Source: CAVTLG01 sp963735495 (GTDB taxonomy: Bacteria > Chloroflexota > Ktedonobacteria > Ktedonobacterales > Ktedonobacteraceae). From it: 64,000 bases of DNA. The notes below the pieces were generated by a model, which saw only the letters and a program-made list of their open reading frames with translations, was not told the origin of the DNA and searched no databases. Each line of letters begins with the position of its first letter. Positions within the stretch are counted from its first letter, which is position 1. Positions 27,103-35,700 of the stretch are shown here, piece after piece. Location: the NCBI GenBank assembly GCA_963735495.1, contig CAVTLG010000002.1, positions 1,178,001 through 1,242,000 on the forward strand. The letters are read 5' to 3'. The position numbers and the translations under genes are program-made.

Positions 27103-28032
27103 TTACTTTTTGGTGCCTGGCTTACTCGTTCCGGCTGGTTTTGTCGCAGCTGGCGTATGCGTCGCCCCGGCACCTGGCGTATTTGTGGTGACGGTGTTAT
27201 ACCAATCGGTGACTTGCCAGCCAGTTGACTCTTTCGTAGGATCTGCCGGAACCGCTGCGAGGACCACAACCAGCTGCTTCTGCAGCACTGTTTTTTTGCC
27301 GGATTGCTGGCTGGTAAGTTGATAAGTTACCACGAATAAGGCGAAAAATTTGCCTCTGACGACCTGTACATCTTGCAGCGTTGCCGGGCTAGCCGCCTGT
27401 GCAGTCTGTTGCAGTTGCTCTTTGTGGGCCTGGGATTGCCAGGTTGGGTCCATGCGCTCGTCCTTTTGCTCCGTCGTGGTTCCCTCGAAGAAGCGTTTTT
27501 TGGCGGCGGCAGAGAGCATATAGGTTGCATTAGTTAATGTGTCGGGATCGTTCAGGTTGAAGGACTCATAGACAATAGTAAAGGCTGCCGCACAGGACTG
27601 AGCTAGCGTGAAATCCTGGCTCGTTTTGCCTGCCTTGCTCCAGGTCGTGGGCAGAGGTGTTGTATTTTGCGTATTTGCAGTTGAAGCTGTTTGTAGATAG
27701 TGGATATCTTGTGGGTGAGCCGTACACGCACCGTCGGCGTACTGTGGACCAGAGGTGGCTTGAGATATCTTGGCTAGAAAATAGGGAGCCAGCGCAAGCG
27801 AACCTAGTGACCCCAGGCAGAGAATAATCAACAGACGCATCGTGAATTGCAACCTATAAATATCATGAGTTCGTGAAGGTGGAAGTGGAGAGACGGGCTG
27901 CGGCTGAGATGACCGTGTGGCGGCAATGTGAGTCGCTACGGATTGGCTGCCTATGATACGTGGCGCGTTAACATATGGTATCTGCGATACTGTAGGTGTA
28001 TAGTGCGGATCACCTGTCGAATTGATAGGCAT
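27103..28032 (-). CDS. Single-pass membrane protein, possible VirB8/TcpC-like
   Basis: A 309-residue protein with AAGGA 8 bases before the ATG. The first 62 residues are Pro/Ser/Thr-rich and presumably cytosolic. One membrane helix lies at about 66-85 (LLIILCLGSLGSLALAPYFL). The outer region contains AAAFTIVYESFNLNDPDTLT, then AAAKKRFFEG, VVRGKFFALFVVTYQL, KQLVVVLAAVPAD and STGWQVTDWYNT. This helix-then-strands order, with Trp-x-Val-x-x-Trp at the end, is reminiscent of the NTF2-like domain of VirB8 and TcpC. It is followed by a Pro/Thr/Ala-rich tail. It is convergent with the VirD4-like gene and 40 bases upstream of nothing else on its strand. The VirB8 assignment is an inference that needs structure comparison. 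Confidence 0.5.
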   Translation of the reverse strand: MPINSTGDPHYTPTVSQIPYVNAPRIIGSQSVATHIAATRSSQPQPVSPLPPSRTHDIYRLQFTMRLLIILCLGSLGSLALAPYFLAKISQATSGPQYADGACTAHPQDIHYLQTASTANTQNTTPLPTTWSKAGKTSQDFTLAQSCAAAFTIVYESFNLNDPDTLTNATYMLSAAAKKRFFEGTTTEQKDERMDPTWQSQAHKEQLQQTAQAASPATLQDVQVVRGKFFALFVVTYQLTSQQSGKKTVLQKQLVVVLAAVPADPTKESTGWQVTDWYNTVTTNTPGAGATHTPAATKPAGTSKPGTKK

Positions 28033-28071
28033 GGTAATTTCCTTTTTCGTCTTGTCTCGTTTTGCCAGTCA

Positions 28072-29211
28072 TCAGAGCAACCACGGAGCCTTCGTGACCG
28101 CCTCGTTTTCGTCATCCGCCAGGGTAAATGCTTCCGCTGCATTGTGCCAGCGTTCGGCCAACATGGCCAACTCACTGATCCGTTCCGCCGTTTTCAGTAC
28201 ACCTGTACTCGACTGATGAATTTGCTGTGCTACGGTGTACAGATCGCCAATCAAGGATTCGGCCAGTGAGGATGTCTCTTCAGTTGCATCCAGCACACTG
28301 TCAAGTAATTCGGACTGTCTCTGAGCCTCGTTGGTGAGATGGGACAGAGGCGCATCGAGTATTTGTTCATGGGTGTCCGTTTTCTCCTGGAGATGGTGAT
28401 AGATCTCGCCTGCAACCTCGGCACTTAATTGTAATGTATTACTCAGACGCTGAATAAAAGCAACGATTTCTTCGATGTTACCAGTTGTCTGGGAGAGACG
28501 ATGCATCTGGCTTTCCGTGGCCTTGGCCATTTCAATGGAGCGGTCCAGGATGCTTTGCGACGATGTCATAACCTGCTGGGCTGCATAGCGTGTCCATTTG
28601 GCGAACTGGGCCAGTTCTTCGATCAATGAATTACAGGTATCAGCAACGACACCCACATAGCCTGCTGGAACCGATGTCTTGACCCGTAGATCACCATCAG
28701 CTATGGGGGCCAGTTCATTGAGCAGTTTGAGTAACTGCCGATTGAGGATCGCAGCCTCGTCACTTTGTACCGCAGCAGTTTGCCGTGGAGGAGTAGCCGG
28801 TGCTGCTACAGCGGGGGTCGCACTGCGCTGCAGTGCCTGTAAGTGCTGCTCAAGCAGCATATTGATGATTTGCGCAAGATCCGCCAGTTCGCCATCTCCA
28901 AGGATGGTAACTCTTCTTTCTTTGTTTCCTGCGAGGAATTCACCGCATGCCATGGTTAATTCAGCGCATTGTCGGCTCATCGCATGCTGGATCATGCTAA
29001 TGATCTTCTGTTCTCCAACAAACGTCACTATTGCGCAGAGCAAGAAGACGATGATGAAAAACATGAGCTGGTCGGCTGCCATTCTCTGGGTACCATAAGC
29101 GCCCACAATCAGCACTGCTGCTACAGGTATAACCGATGCAAGCAAGATTTGTAGGTTTGACAGCTCTTTATGGGTGAAACGCTCGTTTTGTACCGCTTTT
29201 GAATTCACCAT
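28072..29211 (-). CDS. HAMP/methyl-accepting-like membrane protein
   Basis: A 379-residue protein with AAGGAG 8 bases before ATG 29211. Two membrane helices lie close together at about 20-40 and 49-68, leaving almost no outside domain. A HAMP-like unit (GDGELADLAQIINMLLEQHLQAL) and a second one (PIADGDLRVKTSVPAGYVGVVADTCNSLIEEL) follow, then a long helical region (about 225-360) patterned like a chemoreceptor cytoplasmic rod, including the GNIEEIVAFIQRLSNTLQLSAEVA helix. The highly conserved receptor hairpin tip is not recognisable, so coupling to CheA/CheW is uncertain; PilJ-like relatives are an alternative. It lies between the VirB8-like gene (downstream) and the pseudokinase genes (upstream) on the same strand and could be an operon member. 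Confidence 0.75.
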   Translation of the reverse strand: MVNSKAVQNERFTHKELSNLQILLASVIPVAAVLIVGAYGTQRMAADQLMFFIIVFLLCAIVTFVGEQKIISMIQHAMSRQCAELTMACGEFLAGNKERRVTILGDGELADLAQIINMLLEQHLQALQRSATPAVAAPATPPRQTAAVQSDEAAILNRQLLKLLNELAPIADGDLRVKTSVPAGYVGVVADTCNSLIEELAQFAKWTRYAAQQVMTSSQSILDRSIEMAKATESQMHRLSQTTGNIEEIVAFIQRLSNTLQLSAEVAGEIYHHLQEKTDTHEQILDAPLSHLTNEAQRQSELLDSVLDATEETSSLAESLIGDLYTVAQQIHQSSTGVLKTAERISELAMLAERWHNAAEAFTLADDENEAVTKAPWLL

Positions 29212-29370
29212 CTATGTATCTCCTTCATACACTCATGATCACATCTCTTTTTAAAAGGCTTGTGCTATTGCTCCAGAACGTTGCTTTCATGGAGAAGCAA
29301 GGCCATTTTTCATCGGACCATCGTTCGCTTCAGACTGGGCGCGGGAGCATAAAGAGCAAGAGTTGTCCAT

Positions 29371-29949
29371 CTATATTTTATCACGCGTCATTTGTCTGGG
29401 TCCGCTGATGCTTAATGGCTTCTGAAGTCGTTGTCTCAACTGCTGAATGTGTTGGGCCATATTTTCCATATCCATCTGAACAGGATGGTCCGTCGACACG
29501 AGCGTTCTTTCTGCCGAGGTTGCCTCTTTGAGTTCATGGTCCTCGCGTTCACTATCTTCACGCTCAACAGATGATACAGCAAGAGCAGTGGATGAATGGC
29601 GAGATGCAACATCAAGATATGGTTCAGAAGCGTTTTCTAACTTCGCATAGGCGAGTATATTTTCACTGTCAGGCACTGCATGAGCATGCTCGTGAGCAGA
29701 AATCGCCTGACGAGATTTGGCCTGTTGATACGGCGTCGCTTTTTCAGCCAGCCCATTCTGCGACGAGAAGACACGTTGCTGCGGGGGGCTAAATGCTTCT
29801 TGTGCTGACAACGTTTGCCTTGTGGCAGGTAACGTACTACCATTACTCTCTCGTTCAATGGGTACACGGGCCGCCGGAAGCAGTCTGGTGATAGTGGTGG
29901 GCTGGGGGAGCGCGCGCACCTGCTCGAACGTTGAGCCAATGGGCAACAT
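29371..29949 (-). CDS. Hydrophilic tail protein, probably the C-terminus of the adjacent pseudokinase
   Basis: A 192-residue polar frame starting at an ATG (29949) with no ribosome binding site, overlapping the last 95 bases of the pseudokinase gene. It begins MLPIGSTFEQVRALPQP and is Ser/Gln/Glu-rich, with a helical end (MENMAQHIQQLRQRLQKPLS). Upstream of the ATG the same frame reads ERLRASG, so a single indel near 29970 would join it to the kinase-like domain. It is therefore either a translationally coupled small gene or, more likely, the real C-terminus of a frameshifted protein. No function can be named. Confidence 0.5.
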   Translation of the reverse strand: MLPIGSTFEQVRALPQPTTITRLLPAARVPIERESNGSTLPATRQTLSAQEAFSPPQQRVFSSQNGLAEKATPYQQAKSRQAISAHEHAHAVPDSENILAYAKLENASEPYLDVASRHSSTALAVSSVEREDSEREDHELKEATSAERTLVSTDHPVQMDMENMAQHIQQLRQRLQKPLSISGPRQMTRDKI

Positions 29950-30856
29950 GCCTGACGCGCGGAGCCGCTCGTTCGAGCATGTGCGAGAATGCTGTGATAA
30001 ACTCTCCCGCGCTCGCGAAACGGTTCTCTGGATTGCGGTGGAGCGCCCGGTTGATGATCAATTCCAGCGCAAACGGGAGGTCAGGGGCAATTTGATGCAG
30101 CGATGGCAACGGCTCTCGTGTATGCTTCTGTGCAATATCCAGATAGGTTCCTTCCGTAAATGGCGGTTTCCCGGTCAAAAGCTCAAAGAGGATAATGCCT
30201 AACGAGTAGACATCTGACCTCCCATCTGCCGGTTCACCTTTGATGACTTCTGGAGCCAGGTACTCTGGTACCCCCATGTAATCACCGGTAATGCTTTTGA
30301 GGTGCTGACATGGCTCTTTGCTTTGCTCGTCCAGACCGTGCATCGACAGGATTTGCGCTAGCCCTAAGCCTGTAATCTGCGGAGGCATGTTATCCTGAAG
30401 CAAAATGTTGGCCGGTGTCAAAAACTGATAGCACAGCCCTTGACTATGGATATAGTCGAACGCGCTGCACAGGGGCGCCAGTACGGCAAAGGCTTCTGAC
30501 GGACTCCAGCGCTTGCGCTGCTTGTGACGTTTGACTAGCGTTGTGCCTGGAGCATCAGGCAGGATCAGGTAGGGACTGTCGACTTGCTTACCATAACCGA
30601 AGAGCGAAAAGAGAGAGGGATGGCGTAACTTGATAAGACACCTTGCCTCACGTGAGAAGCGCTCTGTGAAACGTGTTTGAGCCTGCGCGGAAAGTGTATC
30701 AGGCAGATGCAGCAGCATAATTACTAGCTCTTGCGGCAACCAGAGTTCCTCCGTGCGAGCACGATAAAGCGTTGTCAACTTTCCTCGTCCGAGCATCTCC
30801 TCCAGACAATACCCCCGTATCATACTACCCAGATGGGGGTCAGTTGACATTTCCAT
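29855..30856 (-). CDS. Ser/Thr pseudokinase
   Basis: About 333 residues with the full Hanks kinase fold but without catalytic residues. The ATP-lysine position reads ELVIMLL instead of VAIK. The HRDLKPEN loop has become CYQFLTPANILL, losing the catalytic Asp. DFG has become GLG (ITGLGLAQI). Structural landmarks remain: MGVPEYLAPEV, DGRSDVYSLGIILFELLTGKPPF and NPENRFASAGEF. ATG 30856 (AAAGGA ten bases upstream) is preferred over TTG 30877. The final 30 residues (from about RVRHVAHWLNV) look like out-of-frame translation, because the conserved-looking sequence continues in the frame of the gene at 29949. It is likely to act as a scaffold or sensor for one of the active kinases in this region. 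Confidence 0.8.
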   Translation of the reverse strand: MEMSTDPHLGSMIRGYCLEEMLGRGKLTTLYRARTEELWLPQELVIMLLHLPDTLSAQAQTRFTERFSREARCLIKLRHPSLFSLFGYGKQVDSPYLILPDAPGTTLVKRHKQRKRWSPSEAFAVLAPLCSAFDYIHSQGLCYQFLTPANILLQDNMPPQITGLGLAQILSMHGLDEQSKEPCQHLKSITGDYMGVPEYLAPEVIKGEPADGRSDVYSLGIILFELLTGKPPFTEGTYLDIAQKHTREPLPSLHQIAPDLPFALELIINRALHRNPENRFASAGEFITAFSHMLERAAPRVRHVAHWLNVRAGARAPPAHHYHQTASGGPCTH

Positions 30857-31285
30857 GGAGCTTTTTTCCTTTCTCAATCCGCTGAGGTTTAATCACCATC
30901 ACGTCTGCTTGCTGATCTTCCTCCCTCTGCATAAATACAATCACTTTGTAGTATGACGGCGGACTATAGGATTAGGTAGGGGTATAGAGGGACAAAATAA
31001 TCCCTGGCACATACGCCTGCCTATTTCTTGGCTCCTACAATGGCCGTTCAGTAAATAGCTCTTAAATAAGAGATGTAAAAAATGTAAATAGAGTATAGGG
31101 AATTTTATAGGCTATTAAGAAATAAGTAAGATAGTACTATCTTACTTTATATTACATGGAAATTTGTGTATCCTTTATAGGAAGGATGATAAAGGGTCTT
31201 CGATGTAAAAATAGCACCAAAGTCTTGTGACTTCCATCTGGCTAGTGCTTCTGCACACGCATTGCACGCATAGGGAGCAACACAT
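30857..31285. other. Divergent promoter region
   Basis: An AT-rich stretch of about 430 bases between the pseudokinase and the winged-helix gene at 31286. It contains GGTATAGAGGGACAAAATAA near 30982 and repeated AGAT/TAAGATAG tracts around 31120. I see no gene. Promoters for both flanking genes are expected here. Confidence 0.4.
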
Positions 31286-31609
31286 ATGCATAGTATGTAC
31301 GAGGACAATACATTAGCTATCACCTGGAATAGTGAGCGACACTCGCTGACGATAGGACGTACCACTGTCTTGTTGACTGCAACAGAGTATCGCCTCTTGT
31401 TCCCCATGAAACATGGCCGACCCGTGTCATATATGCAACTCGCTGCTACTATGTACAACCGTCCACTGGATAACAAAGTACGTACTATGATGGATAAACA
31501 CATTGACAGAATTCGTGGAAAACTCCATGGCACCGGTATCTACGTCTACTGCGTCCTGGGCTACGGCTACCTGCTATTGCCTGAAGTCCTCACCATAAAG
31601 GATTTATAA
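31286..31609 (+). CDS. Stand-alone winged-helix DNA-binding protein (OmpR type)
   Basis: A 107-residue protein, just long enough for one DNA-binding domain. AGGGAG lies 8 bases before the ATG. The domain has the OmpR C-terminal plan: ITWNSERHSLTIGRTTVLLT (beta platform), ATEYRLLFPMKHGRPVSYMQLAATMY (helices 1 and 2), VRTMMDKHIDRIRGKLHGTG (recognition helix) and the wing IYVYCVLGYGYLLL. The usual receiver domain is absent. It is divergent from the pseudokinase gene and convergent with the zinc-ribbon gene at 32745. It is the clearest of the three stand-alone winged helices in this window. Confidence 0.75.
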   Translation: MHSMYEDNTLAITWNSERHSLTIGRTTVLLTATEYRLLFPMKHGRPVSYMQLAATMYNRPLDNKVRTMMDKHIDRIRGKLHGTGIYVYCVLGYGYLLLPEVLTIKDL

Positions 31610-31641
31610 TCATCACTACACAAATCCGGCACCATAACCGG

Positions 31642-32745
31642 TTATTTTTTCTTTTGCATGGGTATGATGGACGGATGCGTACGGAAAAAAGTGAAGAACG
31701 GTCCAAAGGTAGAACCGATCATGTGAGATAGAAACGTACCCCAGCTCGGTAAGAAGTATATAGCGCCAACAACGCAAAGGATGGCAATGATAGCAGGCAC
31801 GAACATGCCTACGGCGCGTGTAAAGACAACACCCTTTGTTGTATGGTTAAAACCACGATGGATGACCACGATGCCGTGACGTTTCGCGCCCCAGAGCGAG
31901 ATTTCGTCACCAAGCGAGAGATTGGCGCCACGCATATTTCCACGCAAACGCGCGTCTTTGAGCGTGCCATCATAGGTGCGGACACGTATGGTCGTCATCA
32001 CAATGCGGTCGGCTTCTTTGTTTTCCTGTACATTCGGGAGCACCCAGATTAATTCGACAAGCAGCGTCGCCACCGCAGCTAGTATGTCGGGATAATCGAC
32101 GACCTCTTCTTTGGATTCCATGTGGATGACCGAACCTGCTATATTCGGCTTGATGCGGCGATACCACCAGGGAAGCTTATCGGTCTTCCAGTATTCAGGA
32201 TCAGCTGTCCTTACGCGTTCTTCTGTTACCGACACACCTCCAAAACCTGGCATAGAGAATGGGCTTGGTGCGAGTTGCAGGTCGGTATCATAGGGCTCGT
32301 TATATGTCTGGATGGCAGTCTGCTTCTTCCAGCTCTGGCGAGGCACCTGCTGCACGTCCATTTGTCGCCTGACGAGCTGGCGAGATGGCGCCGGGCTGAC
32401 GGATTGCGGGCTGTCTGGCTCGCTATCTACCGTATTGTCGTCCAATTGATCAGGTTGCTCTTCTTCCTGTGCCTGCAATACTGCTTGCTGCTGCGCGACC
32501 TCGGCTGAAAGGCTTTCAAATTCTGCGATATCGTCATCGTTAACAGGGTCAGACTTTGGAAGTGAAACTCCTGTTACACGTCGTTGTCGCGCTGGCGCAG
32601 TTGCCGCCGCGTGTTGTGCTGGTGCAGTTGCCGCCGTGTGTTGTGCTGGCGCAGTTGCAGCCGCGAATGAAGTACCACAATTGAGACACTTTGGTACCGT
32701 TTGAAAGTGGCGTTGACCACAAGCTGGACATTTAAAGGACGGCAT
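31642..32745 (-). CDS. Zinc-ribbon membrane protein of unknown function
   Basis: A 367-residue protein with GAGGAG 8 bases before the ATG. A zinc ribbon (C6-x2-C9, C20-x2-C23) opens it, followed by near-identical ATAPAQH repeats (three) and a long Gln/Asp-rich linker. Residues about 195-300 contain WYRRIKPNIAGSVIHMES and a small beta domain (MRGANLSLGDEISLWGAKRHG) that is OB-like in appearance. The C-terminus has one or two membrane helices (MFVPAIIAILCVVGAIYFL, then a second weaker one with GPFFTFF). It lies 44 bases downstream of the giant coiled-coil gene and shares its strand, so the two may form a unit with the HerA-like ATPase further upstream. No family was recognised. Confidence 0.75.
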   Translation of the reverse strand: MPSFKCPACGQRHFQTVPKCLNCGTSFAAATAPAQHTAATAPAQHAAATAPARQRRVTGVSLPKSDPVNDDDIAEFESLSAEVAQQQAVLQAQEEEQPDQLDDNTVDSEPDSPQSVSPAPSRQLVRRQMDVQQVPRQSWKKQTAIQTYNEPYDTDLQLAPSPFSMPGFGGVSVTEERVRTADPEYWKTDKLPWWYRRIKPNIAGSVIHMESKEEVVDYPDILAAVATLLVELIWVLPNVQENKEADRIVMTTIRVRTYDGTLKDARLRGNMRGANLSLGDEISLWGAKRHGIVVIHRGFNHTTKGVVFTRAVGMFVPAIIAILCVVGAIYFLPSWGTFLSHMIGSTFGPFFTFFRTHPSIIPMQKKK

Positions 32746-32789
32746 ACCATATACTCCTCTTCTCCTCTACAGAGAGATAGATGGATAGT

Positions 32790-35700
32790 CTAAGTACGAA
32801 GAATTGCATTTACCTGGGTAGCAAGGAAGCTGTTCGCCATACCCTGAAGTTGTTGCACTGAATTTCCGCAGGCAGTCGATATAGCCTGCCATTTCATCAT
32901 GCGAGTTTGTAGCTCCTGGATCATTAAAAAGAAACGCATTTTTTGCTGTTCACGTAACTTGTCACGCTGCGCATCCTCAACACGTTTAAGATGCCTGAAA
33001 TATCTAGCATCTTCAGCATCTTCATTTCTACCGGCATCCTCACGTTCACGCAGTAACTGATCCATTAAAGCGGTTGATTGATTTACATCCGCCTCCGCTA
33101 TTATTTCATCAAATTGAGCTTTTGTACGATCTTCTAGACACTTGTTCAATTTTTTACCAGTATCAGCCCAGTCTTCAAAAAGTCGGCTCATATTATCTTC
33201 TGATACCTTTATTTTTTCCTCTACGTTGGCTATAGCCTTTTTTTGTTCCTCTAACTCCTTTTTTTGTTCCTCTAACTCAGCTTTGTCTTTCTGTCTTTGT
33301 TCCTCTAACCTGGCGTTTTCTGTTTGTTTTTGTGCCCCATCGATATCTGTTCTACTATCTATTTCCCTCTTAGCAGCATCTATGTCACTATCTATTTTCT
33401 CCTCAGTGGTCATTTTACCTTCCAGCTTGTCTTTCTTGATTTCCAGAGCTTTTTTCTTGTCCTGATTACCCCTCAACACACCATCCTCAGTGCGTCTCTG
33501 ATAGAAGAAATTCTGCTGCATGGTATTCAATCGGATCTCTTCCATTTCATGCATTTTCACGCGGGCTTTTGCACTTTTTAACCTGGCTGTTGCTGCTGCT
33601 GTTTCTCCTAATTGCGATTGAATCCGGCGATTTAACCGAGCTTTTTCAGCAGCCCAGTTCTTCGATTTAACCGCTTTAAAATATTCCAATGAATCTGCCT
33701 TGTCCTTCAGCTCAGTTCTCTTAAGGGTGGCAACATCCCATTGACGCAGCAACTCATGCAGCGCTTTGGCTTTTTTCTCCCCTTCCGCACGCTTCTCAGC
33801 AATTTTTGCATGAGGAAAGAGATGCCCAAGTGTCTCTAGTGCAGTAGCCTGACTGATATACCCTGGTGAATTCTTGTACAAGTCTTCAGCTATCGTTTTG
33901 GCCTTTGTATATGCCTGATTGGCCTCTTCTGTCTCTTTCCTATGGGTCTCCTCGACTTTGTCCAGAGCACGTTGGCGACTCATAGCATCTGGATTCGTGG
34001 AGACGGTCTCCTTCTCAGTTTTAAATTTTTGTTCCGTAGCAGCTAGCGCTGCCAGTCTGCGCGTTTCAGCCTCACGTAATGCTGTATCTTTTGCCGTCTC
34101 CGCTACCTTGATCTCAGAACGGTACCTGTCTACGATATTCTTTCTCAGTTTCTGGTAGGCTTCAGCTTCGGCTTTCACTGCTGCAATATCTCCGACGATG
34201 TCTGCATTGCTCTCGAAATAAGCCTGGACTTTATCATCAAGCTTTGCTTCTGCTCTACTCTTAATGCCCGTTTCAATAAGACGATTAAGATACTCTTGCC
34301 ATGTGCCATGCTTTGTTTGATCATATCTATCTACCATTTTGCGGGCAGCTTCCAGGTCTTTTTTTATGTTTTCAGGCAAAACAGCATTTTGCATAATAGT
34401 TTCTTTGGACTCTAGCACTGCGCGATAGCGTGTACCTATACGGCTAGTCGCATTGGCAATGTTTCGAGCATCATCCTGTGCTTGCCAACGCACTCTGAGC
34501 TCAGCAGCATCACGAACATTCTCTTCAATAAACTTCTTAACAATCGACGTCACAACCTCCACTCTCTTCTCAGGAGAAGGTACTTTCAACGCATCCTTCA
34601 ACTCTTCCTTCATCCGCTCTGCTGCAAGTTCTCGCGATGTCAACCATAGATAAGAGCTAATGGCCCCTCCCGCATCTGAAACCAGATTGGCATCCTGCGC
34701 CTGCAACCCTCGTATAGCAGCACTTAGTGACTCATCATTAATTAAAGCAAAACCTGCTACTAGCGAATTTTTACCAATATCTTCACATATATCTCCAACT
34801 CCTTTTTCGTCAATTACTACCTCATCTTTCTCATTGAGTTTAGCTGTATTCAGTATAGCAACAATCCCTTCTTCTGCAATATCAGATTCTTGCAATTCTT
34901 TAATAGCATTATGCATACGAGTATCATTAGAATTACGTATCGCCATAGCCTTCACATCCACCTGTGGATCTTCGGCAATCTCCCGCATGAAATCCGTTTG
35001 GGCATTAGTATAAGCCAGTTCTTGAGCATCCAGGTGAGCAACTTTTATGGCAACATCCTGAGCTAACGCCAGCCGCTCAGCCTCGTTTGCTGGTTCCGGT
35101 TTATTGATGAGCTGCTGTATTTCATTGTGTTCACGAATATGTTCTATACGCCGAGCCGTTGAACTATTAAAGAACAAGGATCTTGCTTCGGCAGCTTTTA
35201 TACGTTCCTTAGAGTATTCTCTGAGGTTCGGCTCCTTGGGAGTGAAACGCTTCAGCAGCTTTTCACTCGCCGCATTTGAGATCCGGTACTTGGGGTTCTC
35301 CTTAAGACGCTCCTCAACGTCGGCAAAAAAAGATTGCGCGGTGACCTCCTCAGCAAGTGACTTGTCACGGGTAGCGTTGAAATCTGTATACTTCTGATAA
35401 TCTTCCTGAGCCTTCTGAGCATCCTCTAGAGTAAGCGCATCGATAGACTGCTTCATGTCAGGCTCTGGACGCTCCTGCATAAAAGCTACAATCGCTGCCC
35501 TGTTCTCAGGGTGGAGATGACTTAAATAACCGAGAGCCAGATACGCTTCGTTGTTTTTCCGGATAACATCTACAAAGGTTCGCCCTTCATGACGACTGCG
35601 TGCGTCAGCGATAGCTTCCTGACGTGCGTTGTGAGCAGCTGTCATTTCCAGGATGAACCGTTCGATACCTGCTTTCCGAATAACCTCTTTGCGTGCCTTA

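Noticed and set aside
33142..35397. Several plus-strand Ser/Phe-rich frames
   Set aside because: All are antisense to the giant coiled-coil gene and share the typical shadow composition.
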